Shown: piece by piece, positions 56,515 through 64,000 of the stretch | Layout of the letters: each line of letters begins with the position of its first letter | Numbering within the stretch: the stretch's first letter is position 1 | NCBI GenBank assembly: GCA_016936355.1 | Contig: JAFGYB010000015.1 | Location: 124,001-188,000, forward strand | Reading direction: 5' to 3' | Length of the DNA: 64,000 nucleotides | Origin: Bacteroidales bacterium | GTDB lineage: Bacteria > Bacteroidota > Bacteroidia > Bacteroidales > F082 | Program-made: the position numbers and the translations under genes | The notes under the pieces: model-generated | Told to the model about the DNA's origin: nothing | Database searches by the model: none | Seen by the model: only the letters and a program-made list of their open reading frames with translations

Positions 56515-58917
56515 ATGGCACGAAGTATTAAAAAAGTAGCCGTGTTAGGCTCCGGAGTTATGGGCTCCGGCATTGCCTGTCATTTTGCAAACATCGGTCT
56601 GGAAGTATTGCTTATCGATATTGTTCCGCGTGAACTGACCGAAGCTGAAAAGGCAAAAGGCCTGACACTGAACGACAAAGTGGTACGCAACAGGATCGTA
56701 AACGATTCATTAACTGCCGCTTTAAGATCCAAACCCTCCCCCATCTACAAACAATCATTTACCAAGCGAATTACCACTGGGAATTTTGACGATGATTTAC
56801 CCAAAATCAAAGAGTATGACTGGGTTATTGAAGTGGTGGTCGAACGGTTGGATATCAAACAACAGGTTTTTGAAAAAGTGGACAAACTCAGAAAACCCGG
56901 TACGCTGATCACCTCCAACACTTCCGGTATTTCCATCAACGAAATGGCCGAAGGAAAAAGCGAAGATTTTCAGAAGCATTTCTGCGGCACCCACTTTTTC
57001 AATCCCCCGAGGTATTTACAGTTGTTCGAAATAATTCCCTCCAAATATACCGATGCATCGGTATTGGAATTTCTGAAAGAATATGCATCTCTTTTCCTGG
57101 GAAAAACACCGGTTCTTGCCAAAGACACTCCGGCGTTTATTGCCAACCGCATCGGAACCTTTTCCATTATGGAATTGTTCAATCATGTGAAAGACTTTGA
57201 CCTGACCATCCCGGAACTGGACAAACTCACCGGTCCGGTCATCGGTCGTGCCAAGTCAGCTACTTTCCGGACTGCGGACGTAGTGGGTCTGGATACCCTG
57301 GTTCACGTGGCCGATTACATCCGCGAAACCGTTAAAGATGAAAAGAACGACTCGTTTAAAATTCCGGAATACCTGCAAAAGATGCTGGAAAACAAATGGC
57401 TCGGTTCCAAAACCAGACAGGGATTCTTCAAAAAAGTGGAAGAAGACGGTCAGAAAAAATTCCTCACCATTGATTTCGACACCTTAGAATATAAAGAAGA
57501 TCCACGCCCCAAACTCTCTGTACTGGAGAAAACCAAGGGGATCGATGATGTACGGAAACGAATGCCCATCCTGCTGGCCGATAAAGGCAAGGTAGGTGAG
57601 TTTTACAGAGCCTCTTTCTACAGCCTGTTCCAGTATTCATCCTTCCGCATGCCTGAAATTTCGGACGATATCTACCGAGTGGACGATGCAATGAATGCTG
57701 GTTTCGGTTGGAAAATTGGTCCGTTCCAGACCTGGGATGCACTGGGTGTTGCTGATACGGTAAAAGCCATGGAAGAAGCAGGATTCAAACCTGCTCAATG
57801 GGTCTATGACATGCTGGAATCCGGTGCTGCTGCTTTCTATAAGATCGACGAGGGCATGAAATATTATTACGACATTGCCTCCAAGAGCTATAAGGTTATT
57901 CCCGGACAGGAAGGCAGACTTTCGTTGGAAATCCTGCGCCCCACCAATGTGGTTTGGGAAAACAACGACGTTAGCATCTTCGACCTCGGTGATGGTATTC
58001 TGAACGTGGAATTCCATTCCAAAATGAACACCATCGGTCAGGGAACCCTGGAAGGACTAAACAAAGCCATCGATATGGCCGAAGCCGATTACAAAGGACT
58101 GGTGATTTCCAACGAAGGCGATAACTTTTCTGCCGGTGCCAATGTGGGTATGATTTACATGCTGGCTATTGAACAGGAATGGGAAGACCTGAATATGGCG
58201 GTTCAGTGGTTCCAGAAAACCACCATGCGCCTGCGTTATTCTTCTATTCCCGTTATTGCTGCACCCCACGGACTGACGCTGGGTGGCGGCTGCGAAGTGT
58301 GTATGCACAGCGACAAGGTGATCGCCCATGCTGAAACTTACATGGGACTGGTTGAATTTGGTGTAGGCCTCATCCCCGGTGGTGGCGGTACCAAGGAATT
58401 TGCCCTCCGTCTCGGCGACGGTTTAAAAGACGGTGATATTCGCACTAATGCTTTCCTGAACCGTTATTTAAGCATCGGACAAGCCAAAGTTTCCACTTCA
58501 GGTTATGAAGCCTTTGATTTGGGCTATCTGCGTGAAGGGGTAGACGAAGTGATTGTGAGTCGTGTCCATCAGCTGGCTTATGCCAAGAAGGTGGCTCTGC
58601 AAATGGCCGAAAAAGGCTATTCACAACCGGCGCCGCGCAACGATGTGAAAGTGCTGGGGATTGAAGCCCTCGGAATGGTCTATGTGGGCTCCGACGGATT
58701 CAAAACCGCCCATTACATGTCGGAACACGACGGACTGATCGCTGAAAAACTGGGCTGGGTTATGGCCGGCGGGGAAATCTCCTCACCCCTGACCGAAGTC
58801 TCGGAACAATACCTCCTCGACCTGGAAAGAAAAGCTTTCCTGGAACTCTGCATGCAGCGCAAAACGCTGGAACGGATGAACAGCCTCATTACAAAAGGTA
58901 AGATCCTGAGAAACTAA
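56515..58917 (+). CDS. fadN: Fused 3-hydroxyacyl-CoA dehydrogenase / enoyl-CoA hydratase (FadN-like)
   Basis: A beta-oxidation multifunctional enzyme of 800 residues. The NAD-binding dehydrogenase comes first (KKVAVLGSGVMGSGIACHFA, then VEVVVERLDIKQ-type here IEVVVERLDIKQQVFEKVD; THFFNPPRYLQLFEII with catalytic His; two 3HCDH C-terminal parts, residues about 200-440). The crotonase domain follows at about 490-700 (VISNEGDNFSAGANVGMIYM; APHGLTLGGGCEVCMHSDKV; VEFGVGLIPGGGGTKEFALR). The order dehydrogenase-then-hydratase matches Bacillus FadN, not E. coli FadB. It is cotranscribed with fadA and fadE. Confidence 0.94.
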   Translation: MARSIKKVAVLGSGVMGSGIACHFANIGLEVLLIDIVPRELTEAEKAKGLTLNDKVVRNRIVNDSLTAALRSKPSPIYKQSFTKRITTGNFDDDLPKIKEYDWVIEVVVERLDIKQQVFEKVDKLRKPGTLITSNTSGISINEMAEGKSEDFQKHFCGTHFFNPPRYLQLFEIIPSKYTDASVLEFLKEYASLFLGKTPVLAKDTPAFIANRIGTFSIMELFNHVKDFDLTIPELDKLTGPVIGRAKSATFRTADVVGLDTLVHVADYIRETVKDEKNDSFKIPEYLQKMLENKWLGSKTRQGFFKKVEEDGQKKFLTIDFDTLEYKEDPRPKLSVLEKTKGIDDVRKRMPILLADKGKVGEFYRASFYSLFQYSSFRMPEISDDIYRVDDAMNAGFGWKIGPFQTWDALGVADTVKAMEEAGFKPAQWVYDMLESGAAAFYKIDEGMKYYYDIASKSYKVIPGQEGRLSLEILRPTNVVWENNDVSIFDLGDGILNVEFHSKMNTIGQGTLEGLNKAIDMAEADYKGLVISNEGDNFSAGANVGMIYMLAIEQEWEDLNMAVQWFQKTTMRLRYSSIPVIAAPHGLTLGGGCEVCMHSDKVIAHAETYMGLVEFGVGLIPGGGGTKEFALRLGDGLKDGDIRTNAFLNRYLSIGQAKVSTSGYEAFDLGYLREGVDEVIVSRVHQLAYAKKVALQMAEKGYSQPAPRNDVKVLGIEALGMVYVGSDGFKTAHYMSEHDGLIAEKLGWVMAGGEISSPLTEVSEQYLLDLERKAFLELCMQRKTLERMNSLITKGKILRN

Positions 58918-58947
58918 ACATCATTTTTAACGCGAAAATTTAAGATT

Positions 58948-60120
58948 ATGAATGCATATATTGTAGGCGGCTATCGTTCAGCAGTGGGTAAAGCTCCCAA
59001 AGGAAGTTTGAGATTCACCCGTCCCGATGATATTGCCGCAACGGTTATTCGTCATTTGATGAATGACTTTCCGCAAATCGACAAATCAGAAGTTGACGAC
59101 ATTGTAGTCGGAAATGCTTTCCCTGAAGCAGAAACCGGTATGAACATGGGGCGTTTACTTTCCCTCATGTCCATGGATACCGTGGATGTTCCCGGTTCAA
59201 CCATCAACCGTTTTTGCTCTTCAGGGATTGAATCCATTGCTATTGCCTCCGCCAAAATCTCTGCCGGTATTGCCGACGTGATCGTTGCCGGTGGAGCCGA
59301 AACCATGTCCATGATCAACATGGGTGGCTGGCGTCTGGTTCCCAATCCCGAAGTAGCCAAAAACAACCCCAACTGGTATCTGAGCATGGGACTTACCTCT
59401 GAAATGGTGGCCCGTGAATACAATCTGAAACGCGAAGAACTGGATGAATTTGCCTTTAATTCCTATTCAAAAGCACTCAATGCCATTGACAAAGGCTATT
59501 TTAAAGACCAGATTGTTCCCGTTACCGTAAAAGAAAACTATTACACCAACGGTGTAATGAAAACCCGGGAAAAAGTGTTTGATACAGACGAGGGCCCCAG
59601 AAGAGACACCACACTGGCAGGGCTTTCCAAACTGCGTCCGGCCTTTGCTGCCGATGGGATCTCCACTGCCGGAAACTCGTCGCAGATGTCCGACGGTGCT
59701 GCCTTTGTGCTGGTAGTTTCCGAAGCAGCACTGAAACGCTACAACCTCACTCCCATTGCCCGTTTGGTGGACTACCAGGTAGTGGGTGTGGATCCTTACA
59801 AAATGGGGATTGGTCCCTCCAAAGCCATTCCGAAAGTATTGAAACACGCCGGCATGAAACTGGAAGACATGGACCTCATCGAACTGAATGAAGCCTTTGC
59901 CACCCAATCGCTGGCCGTAATCAGGGAAGTCGGACTCAATCCCGAGATCCTGAACGTAAACGGAGGCGCCATTGCCCTGGGGCACCCATTGGGATGTACC
60001 GGAGCCAAGCTAACCGTTCAGGTTCTGAACGAACTGAAACGCCGGAACAAAAAATACGGCATGGTCACCATGTGTATCGGAACCGGTCAGGGTGCAGCAG
60101 GAATTTATGAAATGCTGTAA
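58948..60120 (+). CDS. fadA: 3-ketoacyl-CoA thiolase
   Basis: Thiolase of 390 residues cleaving 3-ketoacyl-CoA to acetyl-CoA and a shortened acyl-CoA. The nucleophilic Cys90 is in [17 protein letters not shown]. The catalytic His is in [20 protein letters not shown], and the second Cys is in [16 protein letters not shown] at the C terminus. It lies 30 bases after fadN and 49 bases before fadE, consistent with one operon. Confidence 0.95.
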   Translation: MNAYIVGGYRSAVGKAPKGSLRFTRPDDIAATVIRHLMNDFPQIDKSEVDDIVVGNAFPEAETGMNMGRLLSLMSMDTVDVPGSTINRFCSSGIESIAIASAKISAGIADVIVAGGAETMSMINMGGWRLVPNPEVAKNNPNWYLSMGLTSEMVAREYNLKREELDEFAFNSYSKALNAIDKGYFKDQIVPVTVKENYYTNGVMKTREKVFDTDEGPRRDTTLAGLSKLRPAFAADGISTAGNSSQMSDGAAFVLVVSEAALKRYNLTPIARLVDYQVVGVDPYKMGIGPSKAIPKVLKHAGMKLEDMDLIELNEAFATQSLAVIREVGLNPEILNVNGGAIALGHPLGCTGAKLTVQVLNELKRRNKKYGMVTMCIGTGQGAAGIYEML

Positions 60121-60169
60121 AACCCACCTTGAGATAAAATATTAAGATAACAACCTAAAATAAAAAACT

Positions 60170-61951
60170 ATGTCAGACAAAGCATTAAAAGGCGGCGAAT
60201 TCCTGATCAAGGAAACTCAGGCTGCTCATGTGTTCATACCCGAAGAATTCAACGAGGAACAACAAATGATGGCGCAAACCTGTAAAGACTTTACAGAAAC
60301 CCAGGTAATGCCCAGCATCGAAAAACTGGAACACCACGACAACGAATTGTTAAAGAAACTTCTGAAAGATGCCGGTGAACTGGGTTTGCTCGGAATCTCA
60401 CTCCCCGAAGAATACGAAGGGTTTGGACAGAAGTTTGTTACCGCCATGCTCACCGTGGAAGAAATGGGCAAAGGCTTCAGTTATGCCGTGGCCTATTCTG
60501 CTCATACAGGTATTGGCACCTTGCCCATCCTGTATTTCGGGAATGAAGATCAGAAAAAGAAATACCTGCCCAAGCTTGCTACCGGCGAATACATCGGTGC
60601 TTACGCACTGACCGAACCGGAAGCCGGTTCCGACCCCAACAGCGGCAAAACCAAAGCTGTTTTGAGTGCTGACGGGAAGGAGTACACCATCAACGGAGGC
60701 AAAATGTGGATCACCAACGGCGGTATTGCCGACCTGTACATCGTGTTTGCCAAAATTGATGACGACAAAAACCTGAGTGCCTTCATCGTGGAACGCAACA
60801 CGCCCGGATTTACCATCGGTGCCGAAGAAGATAAAATGGGGATTCGGGGTTCCTCCACCACCCAAATCTTCTTTGAAGACATGAAAATTCCTGCAGAAAA
60901 CCTGCTGGGCGAACGCGACAAAGGATTTAAAATTGCTTTGTACATTCTGAACCTGGGACGTATCAAACTGGCCGGTGCTACCGTAGGGGCTTCCAAAGCC
61001 ACCATCGATGTAGCCACCCAGTATGCCAACGAAAGAAAACAGTTCAATACACCCATCGCCAAATTTGGCGCCATCAAGCATAAACTCGGTGAAATGGCCA
61101 TTCGCACTTTTGTCAATGAATCACTGACCTATCGTGCCAGCCAGAACATCGACGATGCCATTGAATCGTTGGTTGCCGGGGGCATGGACAAAGGGCTGGC
61201 TTCCATCGAAGGAATTCGTCAGTACGCCATTGAAGCTTCCATTGCCAAGGTATTCGGTTCGGAAGTCCTTGACTTTGTGGTAGACGAAGGCGTTCAGATT
61301 CACGGGGGAATGGGCTATTCTGCCGAGACCAGTGTGGAAAGAGCCTACCGCGATTCACGCATCAACCGCATCTTTGAAGGAACCAACGAAATCAACCGTA
61401 TGGTGGCCGTGGGTGAGTTGCTGAAACGGGGTATGAAAGGAGAAATCGATCTGTTGACTCCCGCCAAGGAAGTGGCCAAAGAACTCATGGGCATCCCCGA
61501 TTTCGGAAGCACTTCCATGGATTACTTTGCAGACAAACACAAACTCATCGTGAATTTCAAAAAGTCCATTCTGATGGTCGCCGGTGCTGCCTTGCAGAAA
61601 TACACCGACAAATTCCAGAATGAGCAGGAAATCATGATGAACGTGGCCGATATGCTGATGTACACCTACGCTGCCGAATCGCTTCTGTTGCGTGTGGAAA
61701 AACTCAGTTCCATGTATGACGAAGCCAAACTATCCATCTACAAAGATGTGCTGGATGTTTACTTGTACGATAGCGCCAGCCGCATCAACAAAATTGGCGT
61801 GGATGCAGTCAACTCGTTTGCCGAAGGAGACGAACAAACGGCCATGTTGATGGGTATGAAACGATTCACCAAAGCTGCTCCTGTCAACGTAGTGGCTGCC
61901 CGCAGAAGAATAGCCGACGGGCTCATTGAAAACAACGGCTATAATTTGTAA
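60170..61951 (+). CDS. fadE: Acyl-CoA dehydrogenase, long (FadE-like)
   Basis: A FAD enzyme of 593 residues introducing the alpha-beta double bond into acyl-CoA. Motifs are AYALTEPEAGSDPNSGKTKA, WITNGGIADLYIVFAK, MGIRGSSTTQIFFEDMKIP, and HGGMGYSAETSVERAYRDSR, followed by the catalytic Glu in RIFEGTNEINRM. An extra C-terminal alpha-helical domain (about 430-593) makes it the longer type found in Bacillus FadE. It is the third gene of the marR-fadN-fadA-fadE operon, which ends in the terminator at 61.97 kb. Confidence 0.94.
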   Translation: MSDKALKGGEFLIKETQAAHVFIPEEFNEEQQMMAQTCKDFTETQVMPSIEKLEHHDNELLKKLLKDAGELGLLGISLPEEYEGFGQKFVTAMLTVEEMGKGFSYAVAYSAHTGIGTLPILYFGNEDQKKKYLPKLATGEYIGAYALTEPEAGSDPNSGKTKAVLSADGKEYTINGGKMWITNGGIADLYIVFAKIDDDKNLSAFIVERNTPGFTIGAEEDKMGIRGSSTTQIFFEDMKIPAENLLGERDKGFKIALYILNLGRIKLAGATVGASKATIDVATQYANERKQFNTPIAKFGAIKHKLGEMAIRTFVNESLTYRASQNIDDAIESLVAGGMDKGLASIEGIRQYAIEASIAKVFGSEVLDFVVDEGVQIHGGMGYSAETSVERAYRDSRINRIFEGTNEINRMVAVGELLKRGMKGEIDLLTPAKEVAKELMGIPDFGSTSMDYFADKHKLIVNFKKSILMVAGAALQKYTDKFQNEQEIMMNVADMLMYTYAAESLLLRVEKLSSMYDEAKLSIYKDVLDVYLYDSASRINKIGVDAVNSFAEGDEQTAMLMGMKRFTKAAPVNVVAARRRIADGLIENNGYNL

Positions 61952-61968
61952 TAGTTTAACCATCAGAG

Positions 61969-61999
61969 GCAAGCCCTTTATTGGGCTTGCTTTCTTTTT
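61969..61999 (+). terminator. Intrinsic terminator closing the fadNAE operon
   Basis: An 8-bp perfect stem (GCAAGCCC / GGGCTTGC, arms 61969-61976 and 61983-61990) with loop TTTATT and a T-rich tail (TTTCTTTTT). It is 18 bases after fadE. Confidence 0.9.
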
Positions 62000-62013
62000 A
62001 GTGTAACAAATCG

Positions 62014-62021
62014 TATCTTAG
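62014..62021 (+). promoter_or_regulatory. -7-like element TATCTTAG for the DUF4442/fadD pair
   Basis: One mismatch to TAnnTTTG, 24 bases before the ATG at 62046 and just after a terminator, so a promoter is needed here. The same octamer occurs upstream of the PorV-like gene. Confidence 0.5.
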
Positions 62022-62045
62022 TAACAGAATTAGAGAAAACAACGA

Positions 62046-62540
62046 ATGGGAAAGAATAAGGATTTCAGATCGCTGGTGGCTTCTCCGTTGAAGCTAAAAA
62101 TGTTTTTTTTGAAGAAAATGCCCATGGGCTTCATCAGTGGCCTGCGGGTTACTTCCATCGATCAAAAACACGCCAGTGTTTCTGTACCCTATAATTACCT
62201 CACCCAAAATCCTTTTCGTTCCATGTATTTTGCTGTGCAAAGCATGGCAGCCGAATTATCATCGGGAGTCCTTGCTATTTCCGAGGTAAGGAGCGCTTCC
62301 AAACCGGTATCCATGCTGGTACTGGACATGAAAGCACAGTTTTCAAAAAAAGCAAAAACGAAAGTGGTCTTTACCTGCAACGATGGGGAAGCCATTGCCC
62401 GGGCGATACAAAAAGCCGTTGAAACTGACGAAGGACAAACCGTAACCATCACCTCAACCGGGGTGGATCAAAAGGGAGAAGTTGTCTCAACGTTCCAATT
62501 CACCTGGACTTTCAAAACCAAATCATCGGGAAGTAAATAG
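62046..62540 (+). CDS. DUF4442 hotdog-fold protein (thioesterase-like)
   Basis: A soluble protein of 164 residues. The segment PFRSMYFAVQSMAAELSSGV is the conserved helix and loop of the DUF4442 hotdog family, and the beta-strands ARAIQKAVETDEGQT and VTITSTGVDQKGEVVSTFQF follow. Members may be acyl-CoA thioesterases, consistent with its place between fadE and an acyl-CoA synthetase, but no catalytic residues can be assigned with confidence. It probably forms a transcript with the synthetase 35 bases downstream. Confidence 0.83.
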   Translation: MGKNKDFRSLVASPLKLKMFFLKKMPMGFISGLRVTSIDQKHASVSVPYNYLTQNPFRSMYFAVQSMAAELSSGVLAISEVRSASKPVSMLVLDMKAQFSKKAKTKVVFTCNDGEAIARAIQKAVETDEGQTVTITSTGVDQKGEVVSTFQFTWTFKTKSSGSK

Positions 62541-62575
62541 ACAATTACAGCAATATTAACCAAATTCTAATGCCA

Positions 62576-64000
62576 TGAGACTCGAACGTAATTTTGACAT
62601 CCTCGACCACAACATTGAGTCGCACAATCTGGACAAAGCACTTTCCGTCAAACGACACGGTCAATGGGAAAGTTTCACGACAAAACAATACAAGGAATAC
62701 GCCGACTATTTCAGTTACGGACTGTTGGAACTCGGTTTTAAGAAGGGGGATAAGATTTTAAGCATCTCCAACAACCGCCCTGAATGGAACTTTGCCGATA
62801 TGGGTATGGGGCAGATCGGTGTGGTACACGTTCCCGTTTATCCAAACCTCGGTAATTCAGAGACCCAGTTTGTTATGGAGCATTCCGATGCGAAAGTTGT
62901 ACTCGTATCTTCGGCTGAATTTTATCTGAAATTTAAACCCGTTGCCGATCAGGTAAAAAATGTGGAGAAAGTCTACACTTATGACAACCTGGACGGGGCA
63001 CCCCACTGGAGCGAAATTGTGGAACTCGGAAAACAGAACAAAGAAAAATACGAAAAGGAATTACCCAAAATCAAGGATTCCATTTCTAAAGACGACCTGC
63101 TTTCCATTATTTATACCTCGGGGACAACCGGAAGACCTAAAGGCGTGATGCTTACCCACGATAATTTCATGAGCAATGTCCTGGCCACTGAAAAACTACT
63201 TCCCGTTCTACCCAAAGAACGATGGCTCAGCTTTTTGCCCATGTGCCATGTGTTTGAACGCATGGTCAATTACCTGGTTCAATGGCTGGGGCTGGAAGTG
63301 TATTATGCCGAAAGCATTGACACCATCGGTGATAACATTGCGGAAGTGCATCCCCATGGCTTCGCCACTGTTCCCAGGGTGCTGGAAAAATTGTACGACA
63401 AAATTACCCTGAAGGGAAAAGAACTGAAAGGAGCAACCCGCTCGATATTCGACTGGGCATTGAATGTGGGGTTGGTTTACGAAGACGACCCGAAGAAACG
63501 ATCCGTGGTCTACAACATGAAACTGGGTCTTGCCCGCAAGCTGGTGTTCAGCAAGTGGCAGGAAGCCCTGGGAGGCAATATGAATGTCATAATTTCCGGT
63601 GGAGCAGCCCTGCAACCGCGACTGGCCCGAATTTTCAGTGCCGCCGGTTTGAAAGTGGCACAGGGATACGGCTTAACCGAAACCTCGCCCGTAATCTCGG
63701 TCAACTACGGCGACTACCCCAACATGCAGGCCGGTAGTGTGGGACCCATCGTCTTCAATGTGGAAGTTAAAATAGACGAAGACGGTGAAATCCTCATGAA
63801 GGGTCCCAATCAAATGAAAGGCTATTACAAAGACCCGGAACGAACCAAAGAAGTCATCGACGAAGAAGGCTGGTTCCATACCGGTGACATCGGAAAAATT
63901 GAAAACGGGGCACTCTGGATCACCGACCGGAAAAAAGAGATCTTTAAACTTTCTACCGGAAAATATGTCGCACCGCAAATCGTGGAAAACATCTTTAAGG
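62576..64000 (+). CDS. fadD: Long-chain acyl-CoA synthetase (AMP-forming), 5' part
   Basis: The window ends inside this gene after 475 codons. ATG 62576 gives MRLERNFDILDHNIE; an ATG at 62571 is blocked by an immediate stop. It activates fatty acids with ATP to acyl-CoA for the upstream beta-oxidation enzymes. The AMP-binding motif is IIYTSGTTGRPKGVMLTHDN. The segment FLPMCHVFERMVNYLVQWLG and VAQGYGLTETSPVISVN are typical of the FAA/long-chain group, and GWFHTGDIGKIENGALWITD plus KKEIFKLSTGKYVAPQ hold the ATPase motifs. The C-terminal domain lies outside the window. Confidence 0.95.

Noticed and set aside
60398-61081. Minus-strand open frame of 227 codons opposite fadE
   Set aside because: The FadE reading frame carries all family motifs. 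The antisense frame is low-complexity Gly/Phe-rich and typical of a codon-biased shadow.
1-64000. CRISPR arrays, tRNA/rRNA genes, insertion sequences, integrases and prophage genes
   Set aside because: No regularly spaced short repeats, no cloverleaf-like RNA sequence and no transposase or integrase motifs were seen; the only sizeable repeats are the DUF4249 genes and PAS domains.

Overview
The window looks like a chromosomal segment from a member of the Bacteroidota. The evidence is that many genes carry the Bacteroidota -7 promoter element TAnnTTTG about 15 to 60 bases before the start codon, Shine-Dalgarno sequences are mostly absent, and the gene families are typical of the phylum (TonB-dependent receptors with STN and carboxypeptidase-regulatory domains, DUF4249 lipoproteins, LytTR two-component systems, M56/BlaI pairs, a DnaE with a fused exonuclease, DUF3127). 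A marine or sediment Marinilabiliales/Prolixibacteraceae-type organism is a guess. I see no tRNA, rRNA, CRISPR array, insertion sequence or prophage.

Layout. 1-10.1 kb: peptidoglycan recycling (GH3 glycosidase end, murQ), a TPMT-like methyltransferase, an unknown protein, an MscS-type channel, idi, a glycosyltransferase, aroQ, a DUF434-like gene, and a leftward run YbbR-coaE-suhB-DUF2061-macrodomain. 10.3-15 kb: dnaE with an N-terminal proofreading exonuclease, then trxA with a clear terminator. 15-24.4 kb: secreted S10 carboxypeptidase, a helix-hairpin-helix/beta-barrel protein paired with a PorV-like protein, a DMT exporter, a LEA-like lipoprotein, typA and lplA. 24.4-29.7 kb: a leftward cluster with a LytS-type kinase, LytTR regulator, Gly/Met-rich secreted protein and TonB-type barrel. 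29.8-43 kb: an M3 peptidase, then an outer-membrane operon made of a small secreted protein, one STN-containing TonB receptor, five tandem DUF4249 lipoproteins and an MG2-like secreted protein, closed by a terminator at 43.04 kb. 43.3-48.7 kb: one 1802-residue soluble histidine kinase with about eleven PAS domains and one GAF-like domain. 48.7-50.5 kb: a BlaI/M56-TonB pair with two visible operators. 50.5-55.7 kb: housekeeping genes on the minus strand (aroK, DMT exporter, DUF3127, kdsA, truA, obgE, O-methyltransferase). 55.9-64 kb: a MarR-controlled beta-oxidation operon in the order fadN-fadA-fadE, then a DUF4442 thioesterase-like gene and the start of a long-chain acyl-CoA synthetase.

The most distinctive parts are the five-paralog DUF4249 array served by a single TonB receptor, the very large PAS kinase next to it, two regulators whose operators can be read directly from the sequence (BlaI-type and MarR-type), and intrinsic terminators placed inside the coding ends of convergent neighbours. 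No intergenic stretch exceeds 300 bases. The longest are 10094-10360, 43014-43306 and 55732-56026, and their contents are described in the regulatory entries. Many starts were moved downstream of the longest open frame because the -7 element lies inside the longer frame or because the longer frame starts with TTG.
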